From positions 1-64,000 of the forward strand of contig JAHWKY010000025.1 in the NCBI GenBank assembly GCA_019347575.1: 64,000 bases of DNA, written 5' to 3'. Below, piece by piece: positions 35,485-45,554 of this stretch. The position numbers were made by a program, and so were the translations under genes. Numbering within the stretch: the stretch's first letter is position 1; the number at the start of each line of letters is the position of its first letter. Origin of the DNA: Actinomycetota bacterium. Lineage in GTDB: Bacteria; Actinomycetota; Nitriliruptoria; Nitriliruptorales; Nitriliruptoraceae. Under the pieces are notes generated by a model. The model was not told where the DNA came from and ran no database searches. It saw nothing but the letters and a program-made list of their open reading frames with translations.

Positions 35485-35494
35485 CGGTGATCCC

Positions 35495-36118
35495 TCACGA
35501 GCCATCTGCACACCCTTCGGCTGTCGCGACCTCGAACCGACCGTGTCCGAAGCCGGTCCGCTTGCCGTCGTTCGAGGAAGCCATCACCCCGAGGTTCGCC
35601 TCACCCGGCGGAGCTGTGGGCGGTACCACGATGAGCCACACGTACCGGCCGGCGCTGTCGGTCTGCGCGAAGTGCAGCGCACCGTGTGGGTCATTGTCCG
35701 AGTAGGCACCCACCATGACAAGGCCAACCTCCGGTGCGGTCGTGATGGTCGCGGCAACGGTCTCGCCGTTGCGAACGCAGCCCGGTTCGGTGACGACCTC
35801 GACGGGCAGTTCGTTGGGGTCCTGCGTCGGCTGCTCCGCGCCAGGCTCCGATCGGTCGGTTTCCGGTTTGCTCGGGACGACAGGCATTTCTGGTGGTGCG
35901 TCCGGAGCGACGGGCGGAGCCGAGTTAGCCATCACATCAGGCGGCTCGGTGACGTCGATGCTGGCATCGGGCGTTGGGAGATCCGAGAGCGTCGGGCTCT
36001 CCAGCGCGATCAAGTCGGGTCCGTCAGCGCCTGCGTCGAGGCCGTCAGCAGAGGAGCAACCAGCGAGAACGACCGTGAGTCCAACGAACGTGGCGACGAC
36101 TCGGTGCCCGATCCTCAC
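35495..36118 (-). CDS. Lipoprotein of unknown function, next to LivF
   Basis: A 207-residue lipoprotein with signal ATFVGLTVVLAGCSS, a long Pro/Asp/Glu-rich stalk, and a small C-terminal domain (VTEPGCVRNGETVAATITTAPEVGLVMVGAYSDND...YVWLIVVPPTAPPGEANLGVMAS) that looks Ig-like. GTG start shares GTGA with the livF stop, so it belongs to the ABC operon. It may be an accessory surface component. Confidence 0.72.
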   Translation of the reverse strand: MRIGHRVVATFVGLTVVLAGCSSADGLDAGADGPDLIALESPTLSDLPTPDASIDVTEPPDVMANSAPPVAPDAPPEMPVVPSKPETDRSEPGAEQPTQDPNELPVEVVTEPGCVRNGETVAATITTAPEVGLVMVGAYSDNDPHGALHFAQTDSAGRYVWLIVVPPTAPPGEANLGVMASSNDGKRTGFGHGRFEVATAEGCADGS

Positions 36119-36897
36119 GCTTCCACCGCCCCGTTCTGGGGCCCTCCGGAGGCCACATCGTGTAAATCAGGTGACTCGTGGCCACTCCCCCCCAGGTACG
36201 ACTCGAGCAGCTCGGGGCTCTCCCTCAACTCGCTCGAGGGACCTTCCATGACGACCTTCCCCTTCGCCAGCACGTAGGCCCGGTCCGTGTGGCGGAGTGC
36301 CATGTCGACGAACTGCTCGACGATGATCACGGCGGTGCCCTCACTGTTCACCTGCTCGATGATCTCGAACAGCAGCGCCACGATCTTCGGCGCGAGACCA
36401 AGGGACAGCTCGTCGACCATGAGCACCCGGGGCTTGGACATCAGCGCACGGGCGACGACCAGCATCTGCTGCTCGCCACCCGACATCGTCGCCGCAGCCT
36501 GCTTGCGACGCTCCTCAAGGCGGGGGAACAGCTCGAAGACGTGCTCGAGCTGGGGGCCGTAGAGTTCGGGCTCCTTGTGTCTTGGCCAGAAGCCGAAGCG
36601 CAGGTTCTCCTCGACCGTCAAGCCCGGGAACAGCTCGCGACCCTCAGGACCATGGGCCACACCGTGTTGAACGACGTCGTAGGCCGGCAGGCCCTGGATG
36701 TCGTCGCCGTCCAGGACGATCGTGCCCTGGCTCGGCGCCATCATCCCCGAGATGGCGCGGAGCGTGGTCGTCTTGCCCGCTCCGTTCGTCCCAAGCAAAG
36801 CGATGCGCTCGCCCGAATCGACGTGAAGCGAGACGCCCCGCAGGGCCACGATGGGTCCGTAGGAGACGTGGATGTCGGCGACTTCGAGCAGTGCCAT
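36115..36897 (-). CDS. livF: Liv-type ABC transporter ATP-binding protein
   Basis: A 260-residue ATPase of the hydrophobic amino acid uptake family. Walker A LLGTNGAGKTT, Q-loop region, signature MSGGEQQML, Walker B VLMVDELSLGLAP, and VAHGPEGRELFPGLTVEENL, typical of LivF. Start overlaps the stop of the LivM-LivG gene (TGATG). It would pair with the ATPase half of the fusion. Substrate cannot be told from the sequence. Confidence 0.9.
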   Translation of the reverse strand: MALLEVADIHVSYGPIVALRGVSLHVDSGERIALLGTNGAGKTTTLRAISGMMAPSQGTIVLDGDDIQGLPAYDVVQHGVAHGPEGRELFPGLTVEENLRFGFWPRHKEPELYGPQLEHVFELFPRLEERRKQAAATMSGGEQQMLVVARALMSKPRVLMVDELSLGLAPKIVALLFEIIEQVNSEGTAVIIVEQFVDMALRHTDRAYVLAKGKVVMEGPSSELRESPELLESYLGGSGHESPDLHDVASGGPQNGAVEA

Positions 36898-39122
36898 CAG
36901 GATCCCACCGTCTCTGGCTCGCTCACGCCGAGGTAGGCGGCGATCACATCGGGGTTGCGCTGGATCTCCCCCGGGGTGCCCTCCGCGATGATCGCCCCCT
37001 GGTTCAGTACGTAGAGGTAGTCCGTGACAGATGTGACCATGCGGATGTCGTGCTCGATCAGCAGCAGCGTCGCGCCCAGGCCACGAACGAAGCGGAGCAC
37101 GTCCATCAGCTGGTCGGTCTCTCGCTCGTCGAGGCCCGACGCGGGCTCATCGAGCATGACGACACGGGCGCCGCTGACGAGGGCTCTGGCCACCTCGACC
37201 ATCCGCAGCACGCCGAAGGGCAGGCCGGCTACGAGACGCTGCGCGACATCGCCAAGGTCGAGTAGCTCGATGACCCTGCGGACTCGGGCTCGGGCTCGGG
37301 CTTCCGCCTCAAGGGCCTGTGGGGTCACGGCCATGTGCTGGATGAAGCCGGTGGCGTTCTGCAAGTGCGTCGCCGCAAGGAGGTTCTCGAACACGGTCAG
37401 CTGTCCGAACAGCTGGATGAGCTGGAACGTCCGGGCCACGCCGAGCTCGGCGCGCTGGTGCACCGGCAGCCCGGTCACGTCGACGCCGTAGAGCCGCACG
37501 GTCCCCTCGGTGGGCTGGTTGTACCCGGCAATCGCGTTGAACAGCGTCGTCTTGCCTGCGCCGTTGGGGCCGATGAGGCCCGTGATCTCCCCTTCGCGGA
37601 CCGTCAGCGACGCGTTGTCAACGGCCGTCAGTCCACCGAACCGGACGGTGATCTGGTCGGCCTCGATCAGTGCCGCGCGCTGATCGCGGGGCACCGTGCC
37701 GACGCTGCTGGTCGTCTCCCCATCGTGGGTTCGCTCGATCTGGGCGAGGGAGGAAGCGGGGCGGTGGCCGTTCCCGCTCGGTTCGCTCACTGCCGACGCG
37801 AGCCCTCCACCTCCGGACGCAACATCAGCGGTCGGATGGTCTGCTGGCTGATGATCAGCCGTGACGAGGCGGTCGAGTTCGAGCACGGGAGGTACCCGTT
37901 CGTCGCGGCTCCGGCGAGCCAGGCGCCGGTGCAGGACGGCGACGGTCAGCGCCAGTCCGCGGAGGAGCCGGTGCCGCGCTCGAGGGACCGCGGCGGCGAG
38001 CCGACCGGCGGGCACGGCCTCGATCTCCACCGTGTCCGTGGAGGCTTCGTCCACCGTGTCCCCGGAGGCTTCCTCAGCCGACGACGGGGCTGGTTCCTCG
38101 GTTGGGGGGTCCTTCGCACCCGTCTCAGCGATGACGATGAGCTTCTCCACCGCCTGTCCGCCCCGGCGCCGCAGGTCACGCCAACGCTCGCCCATCGACG
38201 CCGCGAGCGCGGCGAGACCTCCCGGGTAGGCGAGGAAGACCGCCGCGAGCAGTCCCGCCGAGACGAGCTGGAGGAACTCGTTCAGGAAGGTGACCCGGAA
38301 GAAGACCTCCTCGAGCGCCGCGAAGACGAAGGCCGCCGCGACCGCGCCTCCGAGGCTCAGAAGGCCGCCGACGACCGCGATGGCCAGGAAGAACAGCGAC
38401 CCGGTGAAGTCGAACGCATCCGGGCTGACCACGCGGCTGTGCGTGATCATGAGGTTCCCGGCGATCCCGGCCATGGCACCCGACAGCGCGAAGGCGAGCG
38501 ACTTGTAGCGCAGGACGTTGACGCCGAGCGACGCGGCGGCCATCTCGGAGCCGCGTATCGCGTAGAACGCACGGCCGGTCTTGGAGTCGCGCAGGTTCAT
38601 GAGGGCGTACAGGAGCGCGATGGCGACAGCCCACGCCACGAAGTAGTAGACGCGTCGCGAGCTGAAGTCGAGCGACAGCAGCGTGCCCGGGGTCCCGATG
38701 GCTTGAGGTGGCACGCTGGAGTTCGCCAGCAGCCATTCCTGCCTGAACAGGAACTCGCTCGCGGCCCAGGAGAAGATCAACGTCGCCACCGCGAGGTACA
38801 GGCCGCGAACGCGGAGTGCAACCACACCCAGCACGCCTGCCACCAGTCCGGCCACGACCACGGCGACCGGCATGCTGAGGGGGAACGTCAGCCCCAGTCG
38901 CCCCGCGGCCCACCCGGTCGCGTACGCCCCGACCCCCACGAAGGCGGCGTGCGCGAGCGAGATCTGCCCGACCCACCCGGTGAGCAGGACCAGGGACGAC
39001 GCGACGATCGTGAATGTGGCCGCCTGGGCCGCGCTGCCGAGGAGGTCGCTGGTACCTGGGAGGAACGGCAGGATCACCAGGCCGGCGAGCAGCACCCCTT
39101 GCAGTTGCCTCTGCCTACCCAT
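36897..39122 (-). CDS. LivM-LivG fusion: ABC permease joined to its ATPase
   Basis: A 741-residue protein. Residues ~1-330 are a LivM permease (QISLAHAAFVGVGAYATGWAAG, LRVRGLYLAVATLIFSWAASEF). A ~150-residue charged linker, ending near TTSSVGTVPRDQ, follows. From ~484 comes a LivG ATPase: GLIGPNGAGKTTLFNAI, FGVLRMVEVARALVS in place of the usual signature, and VVMLDEPASGLD. The ATG at 39122 overlaps the livH stop (TGATG). Such fusions are known in some actinobacteria but the long linker is notable. Confidence 0.88.
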   Translation of the reverse strand: MGRQRQLQGVLLAGLVILPFLPGTSDLLGSAAQAATFTIVASSLVLLTGWVGQISLAHAAFVGVGAYATGWAAGRLGLTFPLSMPVAVVVAGLVAGVLGVVALRVRGLYLAVATLIFSWAASEFLFRQEWLLANSSVPPQAIGTPGTLLSLDFSSRRVYYFVAWAVAIALLYALMNLRDSKTGRAFYAIRGSEMAAASLGVNVLRYKSLAFALSGAMAGIAGNLMITHSRVVSPDAFDFTGSLFFLAIAVVGGLLSLGGAVAAAFVFAALEEVFFRVTFLNEFLQLVSAGLLAAVFLAYPGGLAALAASMGERWRDLRRRGGQAVEKLIVIAETGAKDPPTEEPAPSSAEEASGDTVDEASTDTVEIEAVPAGRLAAAVPRARHRLLRGLALTVAVLHRRLARRSRDERVPPVLELDRLVTADHQPADHPTADVASGGGGLASAVSEPSGNGHRPASSLAQIERTHDGETTSSVGTVPRDQRAALIEADQITVRFGGLTAVDNASLTVREGEITGLIGPNGAGKTTLFNAIAGYNQPTEGTVRLYGVDVTGLPVHQRAELGVARTFQLIQLFGQLTVFENLLAATHLQNATGFIQHMAVTPQALEAEARARARVRRVIELLDLGDVAQRLVAGLPFGVLRMVEVARALVSGARVVMLDEPASGLDERETDQLMDVLRFVRGLGATLLLIEHDIRMVTSVTDYLYVLNQGAIIAEGTPGEIQRNPDVIAAYLGVSEPETVGS

Positions 39123-40009
39123 CAGCCCAACCCGCTGCTCTGCTCGGCGCCCGCGAGCTGCTGGCCCCGCAGCGCCATGACTATGAGACCGACGACGGCG
39201 AGGAACAGCTGGGCCGAGCCCTGGACCGTCCCGAACACCGGGAGGAAGGGCACGAGCCCGACGACGACCCCGACGACCGCCCCTCCCACGAGCGCACCGG
39301 TCACGCTCTCGAGTCCGCCGATCAGCGCAGCGAGGAACCCCGGCAGTGCCGACAACGGGAGCGAGTACGGCTGAAGCACAGTGATCGCGGCGAGCAGGAT
39401 GCCGGCGATGCCGGCGAGCGCCCCACCGATGACCCACGTCAGGGCGGTCATGCGTTGCGGGTTGACCCCCATGAGCGCAGCGGCGGTGGGGTTCTCGGCG
39501 GCGCCGCGCATAAGCAGGCCGAGGTCGGTGTACTTGAACAGAGCCGTCAGGAGCCCGAAGATGACCAGCATGCTGAAGAACAGGCCGAGCTCACCCACGC
39601 GGATGCCCGAGAGCCCGACAGGGATGAACACGTCGGGGAAGACACCGACGGCGGTCAGTGCGGAGGTGCCCCAGACCTGGGCCATGATGGCGATCGCGAG
39701 TCCGAGGACGACCACGGTTCCGACCGTCTGCGCCGTCGCCCCCTGCTTGCGGAAGGGCCGGACGAAAATTCGCTCGACGAGCCAACCCAGCGCACCCCCG
39801 GATGCGATGGCCAATGGAAGCGCGACGAGCGCCGGCAGCCCCAAGGCGACCAGCGTGTACAGCACGTAGGCAGGCAGCGTCGCCATGACGCCGTGAGCGA
39901 GGTTGAGCACCTTGGAGGCGCGGTAGATCAGCACGATGCCGATGGCGAAGATGGCGTACACGCCGATCAGCGGCAACGACAGCACGATGGCTGTGAGGTA
40001 CGTGATCAC
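39122..40009 (-). CDS. livH: Liv-type ABC transporter permease
   Basis: A 295-residue permease with about eight helices: GVYAIFAIGIVLIYRASKVLNLAHGVMATL, the typical LivH start, and LGLLMRGAAENPTAAALMGVNPQRM. It lies between the substrate-binding protein and the LivM-LivG fusion. Confidence 0.9.
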   Translation of the reverse strand: MITYLTAIVLSLPLIGVYAIFAIGIVLIYRASKVLNLAHGVMATLPAYVLYTLVALGLPALVALPLAIASGGALGWLVERIFVRPFRKQGATAQTVGTVVVLGLAIAIMAQVWGTSALTAVGVFPDVFIPVGLSGIRVGELGLFFSMLVIFGLLTALFKYTDLGLLMRGAAENPTAAALMGVNPQRMTALTWVIGGALAGIAGILLAAITVLQPYSLPLSALPGFLAALIGGLESVTGALVGGAVVGVVVGLVPFLPVFGTVQGSAQLFLAVVGLIVMALRGQQLAGAEQSSGLG

Positions 40010-40051
40010 GAGGGGTCCTGGGCGTTCATCGTCAGCGTCGCTCCTGGCGGT

Positions 40052-41788
40052 CTAGAGGCTGGGGTCGCGGATCCAGCCCGTGTCGAGGTACCTCCACCCG
40101 TTGAAGCTCCCGCCCGTGGCCTCGACCTGGAAGGCCTGTGCGAACTTGTTGGCGTGGTGCTGGTTGGGCCGCCAGACGAGCGTGTTGGCGAGATCGGTCT
40201 GGAAGTCCATCGCATCGAGCTTCTGACGCAGGCACGCGCGTGTGAGGTTGGGCGAGCACTTTTTGACGGCGTCCACGAAGACCTGCGTGCCCAGGTAGGC
40301 GCCCTCGACGAACTGGTTGTTGAAGTCGACGCTGGGCTGCACCCGACGCACGTCCTCGACGTACTTCTTGACGCCCGCCTTGTTGCTAACCGGGGGGATT
40401 GAGGGGTTGTAGCCGGTCCAGACCCGCATCTTGTCGCACCAGCTCTGGCACTGGCTGGCGAAGGCGTCCGTGAACAGGGTCTGTGCGCCGTAGGTCGTCT
40501 TGCCGCGGCCGGAGAACGTCCCGGAGTTGGCGTTGCGCCACTTGATCGCGGTCTCGGGGACGAGGAGCAGCGCGACCATGTCGCAGTCCGAGCTGCTGGA
40601 GGTGTTGTTGCAGTCGCCGTTGAACTTGGCCGCCTCCGAGTTGTACGTGTCCTGGTCGGGGTTGATCGGCATGTCCGCCTTGACGGACGCGCCGGGGAGC
40701 GTCTTGACGTAGTCCTTGAACGCGGTCGCCCCCTCGATCCCGAACTTGAACTTGCTGTCCCAGACGATGCCGAGCGAGCGTGCGCCGTCCTTGTCGTAGG
40801 CGTACTTCGCCATCGACCGCATCACCGACAGCGTGGCGGAGGCGACCGGGAACACCCAGGGTTCGCGGTACTCATCGATGCGCAGTCCGGTGGTGCCGAC
40901 GACCGGGATGCCCTCCTTGGAGATCAGGCCGGCCTGGATCGCGGCTGCCAGTCCCTCCGACGACGGCACGACCAGGAGCGCGAACTTCCCCTCCTCGATG
41001 AACCTTCGGATCGCGTTCTGTCCGCGCGCCGCGTCCCAACTGTCGTTGAACGGCTCGAACTTGATCTGGCGACCACAGATCCCACCGGCTGCGTTGACCT
41101 GGTTGAGCACCGCCTGGATTCCAACCGTCGCCGGCTTGAGCAGACTGGCACCCGGGCCGTCGTTGACGACGGTCGCGGCGACCTTGATCTCGGTGGCGGT
41201 GACGCCCTTGTCCGTCGCGCCGCCGTTGTTGGCCCCGCACGACGCATCCCCTGTTCCTGACGAGCCGGTCGTGCTGCCGCTTCCCGTCGTCGAGGATCCG
41301 GAGGAGACATCCAGGCCGGTCGATCCGCTGCTTGACGAACCGGTCGACGTACCCGTGGACGAGCCTCCGCTCGTGCCGCCGGTGGTGGTGCCCCCTGTTT
41401 CTCCGTCGCCGCCACTCGTGGCCGAGGGGCCGCCACCCGTCCCCGACGTGCCGCCCGTGCTGGAGGACCCCGCCGAGCCGCCCGTGCCTGCTGTGCCTGT
41501 GCTCGTCCCGCCCGTGGAACTCCCACCCACGAGCGCCTCGATGTCGAGCGGCCCGCCTTCGGTGCCGGGCCCGATGGCGCCCTCGACGACGTCGGAGGGC
41601 AGCTCGAACGTCTCTCCGTCGCCGGGGAGCTCGCCGGTGACGGTCGCGCCGGGACCGCTACCGGCCGCGCTCGCGACGCCACGCGGTGCGAACTCGACCA
41701 TGGAGAACGCGCCGAGCATGGCACCGGCGACGAAGGCCGTGAGGACCTTGCCGGCGGAGGACGCTGGCGGGGGTGGGATCATCGTCAT
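40052..41788 (-). CDS. Liv-type substrate-binding protein on a long Gly/Ser/Thr stalk
   Basis: A 578-residue periplasmic-binding-type protein (Peripla_BP_6). Instead of a lipobox it has an N-terminal membrane segment (VLTAFVAGAMLGAFSMVEFAP). A ~130-residue stalk almost wholly of Gly, Ser and Thr (SSTGGTSTGTAGTGG...) follows, then the binding domain (DKGVTATEIKVAATVVNDGPGASLLKPATVGIQAVLNQVNAAGGICGRQIKF). It should deliver its ligand to LivH/LivM. The stalk could carry it through a thick wall or be glycosylated. It starts 32 bases after the SpaA gene. Confidence 0.87.
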   Translation of the reverse strand: MTMIPPPPASSAGKVLTAFVAGAMLGAFSMVEFAPRGVASAAGSGPGATVTGELPGDGETFELPSDVVEGAIGPGTEGGPLDIEALVGGSSTGGTSTGTAGTGGSAGSSSTGGTSGTGGGPSATSGGDGETGGTTTGGTSGGSSTGTSTGSSSSGSTGLDVSSGSSTTGSGSTTGSSGTGDASCGANNGGATDKGVTATEIKVAATVVNDGPGASLLKPATVGIQAVLNQVNAAGGICGRQIKFEPFNDSWDAARGQNAIRRFIEEGKFALLVVPSSEGLAAAIQAGLISKEGIPVVGTTGLRIDEYREPWVFPVASATLSVMRSMAKYAYDKDGARSLGIVWDSKFKFGIEGATAFKDYVKTLPGASVKADMPINPDQDTYNSEAAKFNGDCNNTSSSSDCDMVALLLVPETAIKWRNANSGTFSGRGKTTYGAQTLFTDAFASQCQSWCDKMRVWTGYNPSIPPVSNKAGVKKYVEDVRRVQPSVDFNNQFVEGAYLGTQVFVDAVKKCSPNLTRACLRQKLDAMDFQTDLANTLVWRPNQHHANKFAQAFQVEATGGSFNGWRYLDTGWIRDPSL

Positions 41789-41820
41789 GGGACCGGATCT
41801 CCTGAGGTACGGGGCGTGGA

Positions 41821-44800
41821 CTATGCGGCGAGGAGCCAGAGGACCAGCCTGCGGCGCCAGGCTCCTGCAACGGCGGCGCCGAACACCAGCGTCAGACCGC
41901 CGAAGGCCGCAGCCTCCTTCGGTTGACGCAGCAGGAGTCGGGCCGCGTCACCCGGCGACTGGATGATCTGCACGAGCGTCGTCGGCCCCTGGCTGCTCGG
42001 TGCGACGACCGGTGCGGCTGGTCCAGGTGCCTGCTGCACGGTCACGACCGGTTGCGTCGGCGGGAGTGCCTCCTCGAACACAACCGGCGGAGCCTGCTCC
42101 GAAGGAGCCTCCGGTTCCACCCCGGCCGCTGGCGGAGGCTGAGTCGGCGTTTCCGACGGCGCAGCCGCGCCCTCGTCGCCAGCCTCACCCATCGGACCGT
42201 TCACGAGGTTGGCCCGGGCGATCTGACCTTCTCCCAGGTCGAAGCCGACGTCGTCCGTGGGCTGGTACCCGGTCGGTGCGGAGGCCTGATGGATCACGTA
42301 GGCGCCGGGCGGCACGGTCAAGAGGGTGGTGGAGCCATGGCCAAGTTCGTCGGGCGGGACGATCGCGTCGACGACCTCCGGCGCCGAGGCCTCCGGCACG
42401 AACACGCATCGTCCCTGCGCATCGGTCGTGCACGTGGCCACGCGCACATCGCCTGCGCTCCTGGCGTGGTCACCGTCGTCGGCGTGGATCTCGAGGACAC
42501 CGCCGGGGAGTGGGTCACCATCGGTGTCACTGAGGTTGACGGCGATGCCGGTCAGCGCGAGCTTCCCGTTCACGACGTCGACGCGACCAACACCTCCCGA
42601 GGGAACCGTCACCGGGACGGGATCCTCGGTAGGCACGTACCCAGCGGGAGCCGCGACCTGCGTGACCACGTAGCTCCCTGCTGGTATCGAGCTGAACTCG
42701 CAGGCCCCCGCCGTCGTGGTGCAGGTCCGCGGCGGGAGGAGCGACTCCTCGATCCCGATGGCGCCATCGCCCTCGAGGTCGGTGTTTACGTTGAAGACGC
42801 CGCCGTCCAGCGGAAGCCCCTCAGGGTCGGAGAGGTGGATGGATAGCGAGGCGGACTCCTGCGCGCACTCACCGTCGATGATCTCCAGCAGGCAGATGAT
42901 CCCGTACGTGACAGACGTCTCGACGCCTGCGAACTGGTAGATCTGCCGCTGACGACCACGACGGCCGTCCCCGACACGCACCACCTCCAGGGCGGGAACG
43001 GTGGGGAGGTCGTCGTTCTTGAGCGTTTGGTCGGCGAACTTCTCAGTGTCCGGCTTCTGGATGGCAGCCTCGAATCCATCGTCGGCTCCGGCCGCCTGTT
43101 CGGCACTGGGGCGTCGGACAGTCACGGTGAAGCCACGTCCGAGAGCGGCCTGCATGGCCGCCACCATGCGCTCCTGGTTCTCTTCGGTTTCGCACTGCTC
43201 GCACGTGAACGTCTCCCCAGTTGGTCCTGTCACTGTGACCCCGCTGAACGTGACCTCGAAGCACGAACCAGCTGATCGCCTTCTGTCGCAGTTCGGATCG
43301 TCAAGAAGACCCACGGGTTGGCTACGGCCAGTCGCCCACGATTCGGCCTGGGCCTTCACCGCGTCGATCCGTGCAACGCCCTGGTCGCCGATGAGTTCGA
43401 CGCCTCTCGCGACCGATGTGATGCGGGCGACGACCCCACCGTCTGGCAAACGCTCCACTCGGAATACCGATGACGCCTCGGCAACACTGGCGGCATCGGC
43501 TTCCTCGGGGCCGCGCAGGGCGGCTTGACTCCACCCGTTCACCGAGGCGGCACCACACGAGACCTCCGCCGCGAAGCCTCGCAGGATCTCATCCCCCTGC
43601 TTGTCGGTAGTGCGATCTGGTGCCGAGCACGTAGCGGTCGCGAACTGTTGGTCCCATTGGACCGTGGGGGCCAGTTCGTCCGGTCGGTCCCGCACCCCGA
43701 GCTTGCTCAATTCCGCGCCGACATCGACTGCGCGCTGGCACTGCATGCCCGGCCGCGCGAGGAGGTCCTTCGTCGCGTCGTCGGCCCAAGCACTGGTTGC
43801 ATCGGCTGTGGCCGTACCCAGGTCATCCAGTACCGGCGGGTTACTGGGCACGAGGGAACCGCTGAGACCGAGTACGAGCTCCCGATCGAACGCCGTGCAC
43901 GGCGTTGTGGCGTCAACTCCAGCATTGCGGAGACTTTCTTGAGTCGTCTCTAGCCAGAACGTCTGGTCGACGGCCCCTTCGTTCACGGCTCCGCCGATTC
44001 CTCGCACCAGGATTGATCTGAATCCGTAGCCACGCGCCGTGCCGGTGTAGACAATATCCGTGGCGCCGGGTAACTCCGGCACGTCGTGAGTACGCAGCGT
44101 TGCCAGTGAGCCGCTGGACTCAGTTGCCTTGAATTCGAGACCGTCATCCTGAAAGACGAGCCAGTGGGGCGCCCACCGTGTACTCGGGGGCGCCTGCGCA
44201 CCTGGTCTGATGAAGACGCGCGCCGGCCTCCCGTCCATGGCAGGGTCGATATGTATTGGCATGGTGTTGCTCGCGAACGCCTCCCCGGCGAACGCGGTCA
44301 AGCGCACACCCTGGTCCACCTTCTGGCTGCGGCCGTCGCTGACCAGCAGGCCGCCAGGCTCGGGCGGACGCGCCCCTTCATGCTGGGCGCGGCGTGGAGC
44401 CAACGTGTAGACGAATCCCGTGGAGGGGTCGATCCCCCCGGTGGTCTCGACCTCGTTGTAGCGGCCGATACCTAGCTGACCGAGGTAGTTGGAGGCGTGG
44501 CCGTCGAACACCCACCACGACACGCCAGAGGTTCGGGCACTCTGGAGGTGGATCCGCTCGGCAGATGGGTCAGCGAGGACGCGGATGACCTGGAGCGGCC
44601 CCGGGAAGCGGTCCTGACGTATGGTAGGGCTCTCCGCGTCAGGGGACTCGTCCAGCACGATCCGGACGACCCATGCGGTCCCGCCCGCTCCGAAGCAGCT
44701 CACGTAGACGAACGGCCGGTTTGCATCGGGGGCGCGGAAGACCGCGTAGGCGTCTCCCATGCTCGTACATGCCTCAAGGCGGACGATCCAGTCGTGCTCG

Positions 44801-45492
44801 CCTGAGGCCGCGTCGATCTGAACCGCCCAAACGAGGTTCGCCCGCTCAGGGTTGGGGCCGCGGTTGTCCTGGATCACCATGTGGAGCTTGCCGGTGTCCT
44901 TGGGGCTCCGGGGCGCTGAGTACGCCATGGCCTGCAGGTCCGGAGAGACGATAACGCCATCCGTGCCGGCAGGCTGGAACGGCAGGCGATCGACTGTCTC
45001 TAGCGTCGCCGCATCGAGGACATAGAAGCCTCCGAGAGGCCCGATACCCTGCGTCACTCCGGCTGTCCGGTAAGGCACGAACAACCGCCCGCCTGCCTCG
45101 TCGACCACAACGCTGTCGAAGTCCGCTGGCGCCTCCCTCTCACTGGGGTCGTCCCGGCCGAGGGGTTCGAACGTGTCGAGATCGAAGACGAGCAGCCCGT
45201 CGCCGCCGGCCGCGGCGTCGGCGCGCTGATATGCCCTCCGTCCCGTGACCCAGAGCGCGAGGTCTGACGCGTCCGTTGCACCCGCCAGGAGCGGCAAGCG
45301 CTCGTCCAGGAGTCGGATCCTTTCGGAGCCGGGACTGCCACCCTCTGGCGGTTCGCCGACCTCCTGGCCGCTCGCAGGCACGGTGAAGACGAACATCAGC
45401 GCGACCAGGACCAACACCACGCTGCTGCCCATGGCCCGAGACGCGACGTGGTGCGATGCGCCGGTGCGACTCCTGCGCTTACGTTCACCCAT
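41821..45492 (-). CDS. Large surface protein with SpaA-like repeats and C-terminal membrane anchor
   Basis: A 1223-residue exported protein. Signal peptide at residues 20-43. A long N-terminal region has propeller-like pieces (RLFVPYRTAGVTQ..., GGFYVLDAATLETVDRLPF, AMAYSAPRSPKDTG). Two SpaA/prealbumin-type domains lie at about 880-1090, each with the typical end (GSYVVTQVAAPAGYVP; GAYVIHQASAPTGYQP). A Pro/Ala stalk and a final membrane helix with basic tail (FGGLTLVFGAAVAGAWRRRLVLW) follow. No LPXTG is seen. First gene of an operon with the Liv transporter. The ATG at 45492 follows GAGGA. Confidence 0.82.
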   Translation of the reverse strand: MGERKRRSRTGASHHVASRAMGSSVVLVLVALMFVFTVPASGQEVGEPPEGGSPGSERIRLLDERLPLLAGATDASDLALWVTGRRAYQRADAAAGGDGLLVFDLDTFEPLGRDDPSEREAPADFDSVVVDEAGGRLFVPYRTAGVTQGIGPLGGFYVLDAATLETVDRLPFQPAGTDGVIVSPDLQAMAYSAPRSPKDTGKLHMVIQDNRGPNPERANLVWAVQIDAASGEHDWIVRLEACTSMGDAYAVFRAPDANRPFVYVSCFGAGGTAWVVRIVLDESPDAESPTIRQDRFPGPLQVIRVLADPSAERIHLQSARTSGVSWWVFDGHASNYLGQLGIGRYNEVETTGGIDPSTGFVYTLAPRRAQHEGARPPEPGGLLVSDGRSQKVDQGVRLTAFAGEAFASNTMPIHIDPAMDGRPARVFIRPGAQAPPSTRWAPHWLVFQDDGLEFKATESSGSLATLRTHDVPELPGATDIVYTGTARGYGFRSILVRGIGGAVNEGAVDQTFWLETTQESLRNAGVDATTPCTAFDRELVLGLSGSLVPSNPPVLDDLGTATADATSAWADDATKDLLARPGMQCQRAVDVGAELSKLGVRDRPDELAPTVQWDQQFATATCSAPDRTTDKQGDEILRGFAAEVSCGAASVNGWSQAALRGPEEADAASVAEASSVFRVERLPDGGVVARITSVARGVELIGDQGVARIDAVKAQAESWATGRSQPVGLLDDPNCDRRRSAGSCFEVTFSGVTVTGPTGETFTCEQCETEENQERMVAAMQAALGRGFTVTVRRPSAEQAAGADDGFEAAIQKPDTEKFADQTLKNDDLPTVPALEVVRVGDGRRGRQRQIYQFAGVETSVTYGIICLLEIIDGECAQESASLSIHLSDPEGLPLDGGVFNVNTDLEGDGAIGIEESLLPPRTCTTTAGACEFSSIPAGSYVVTQVAAPAGYVPTEDPVPVTVPSGGVGRVDVVNGKLALTGIAVNLSDTDGDPLPGGVLEIHADDGDHARSAGDVRVATCTTDAQGRCVFVPEASAPEVVDAIVPPDELGHGSTTLLTVPPGAYVIHQASAPTGYQPTDDVGFDLGEGQIARANLVNGPMGEAGDEGAAAPSETPTQPPPAAGVEPEAPSEQAPPVVFEEALPPTQPVVTVQQAPGPAAPVVAPSSQGPTTLVQIIQSPGDAARLLLRQPKEAAAFGGLTLVFGAAVAGAWRRRLVLWLLAA

Positions 45493-45554
45493 CGATCAAA
45501 TCCTCGGCCCTAGCCGGTTCTCTGCGGCGGCACACTTTCCACCCTCACTAACTA

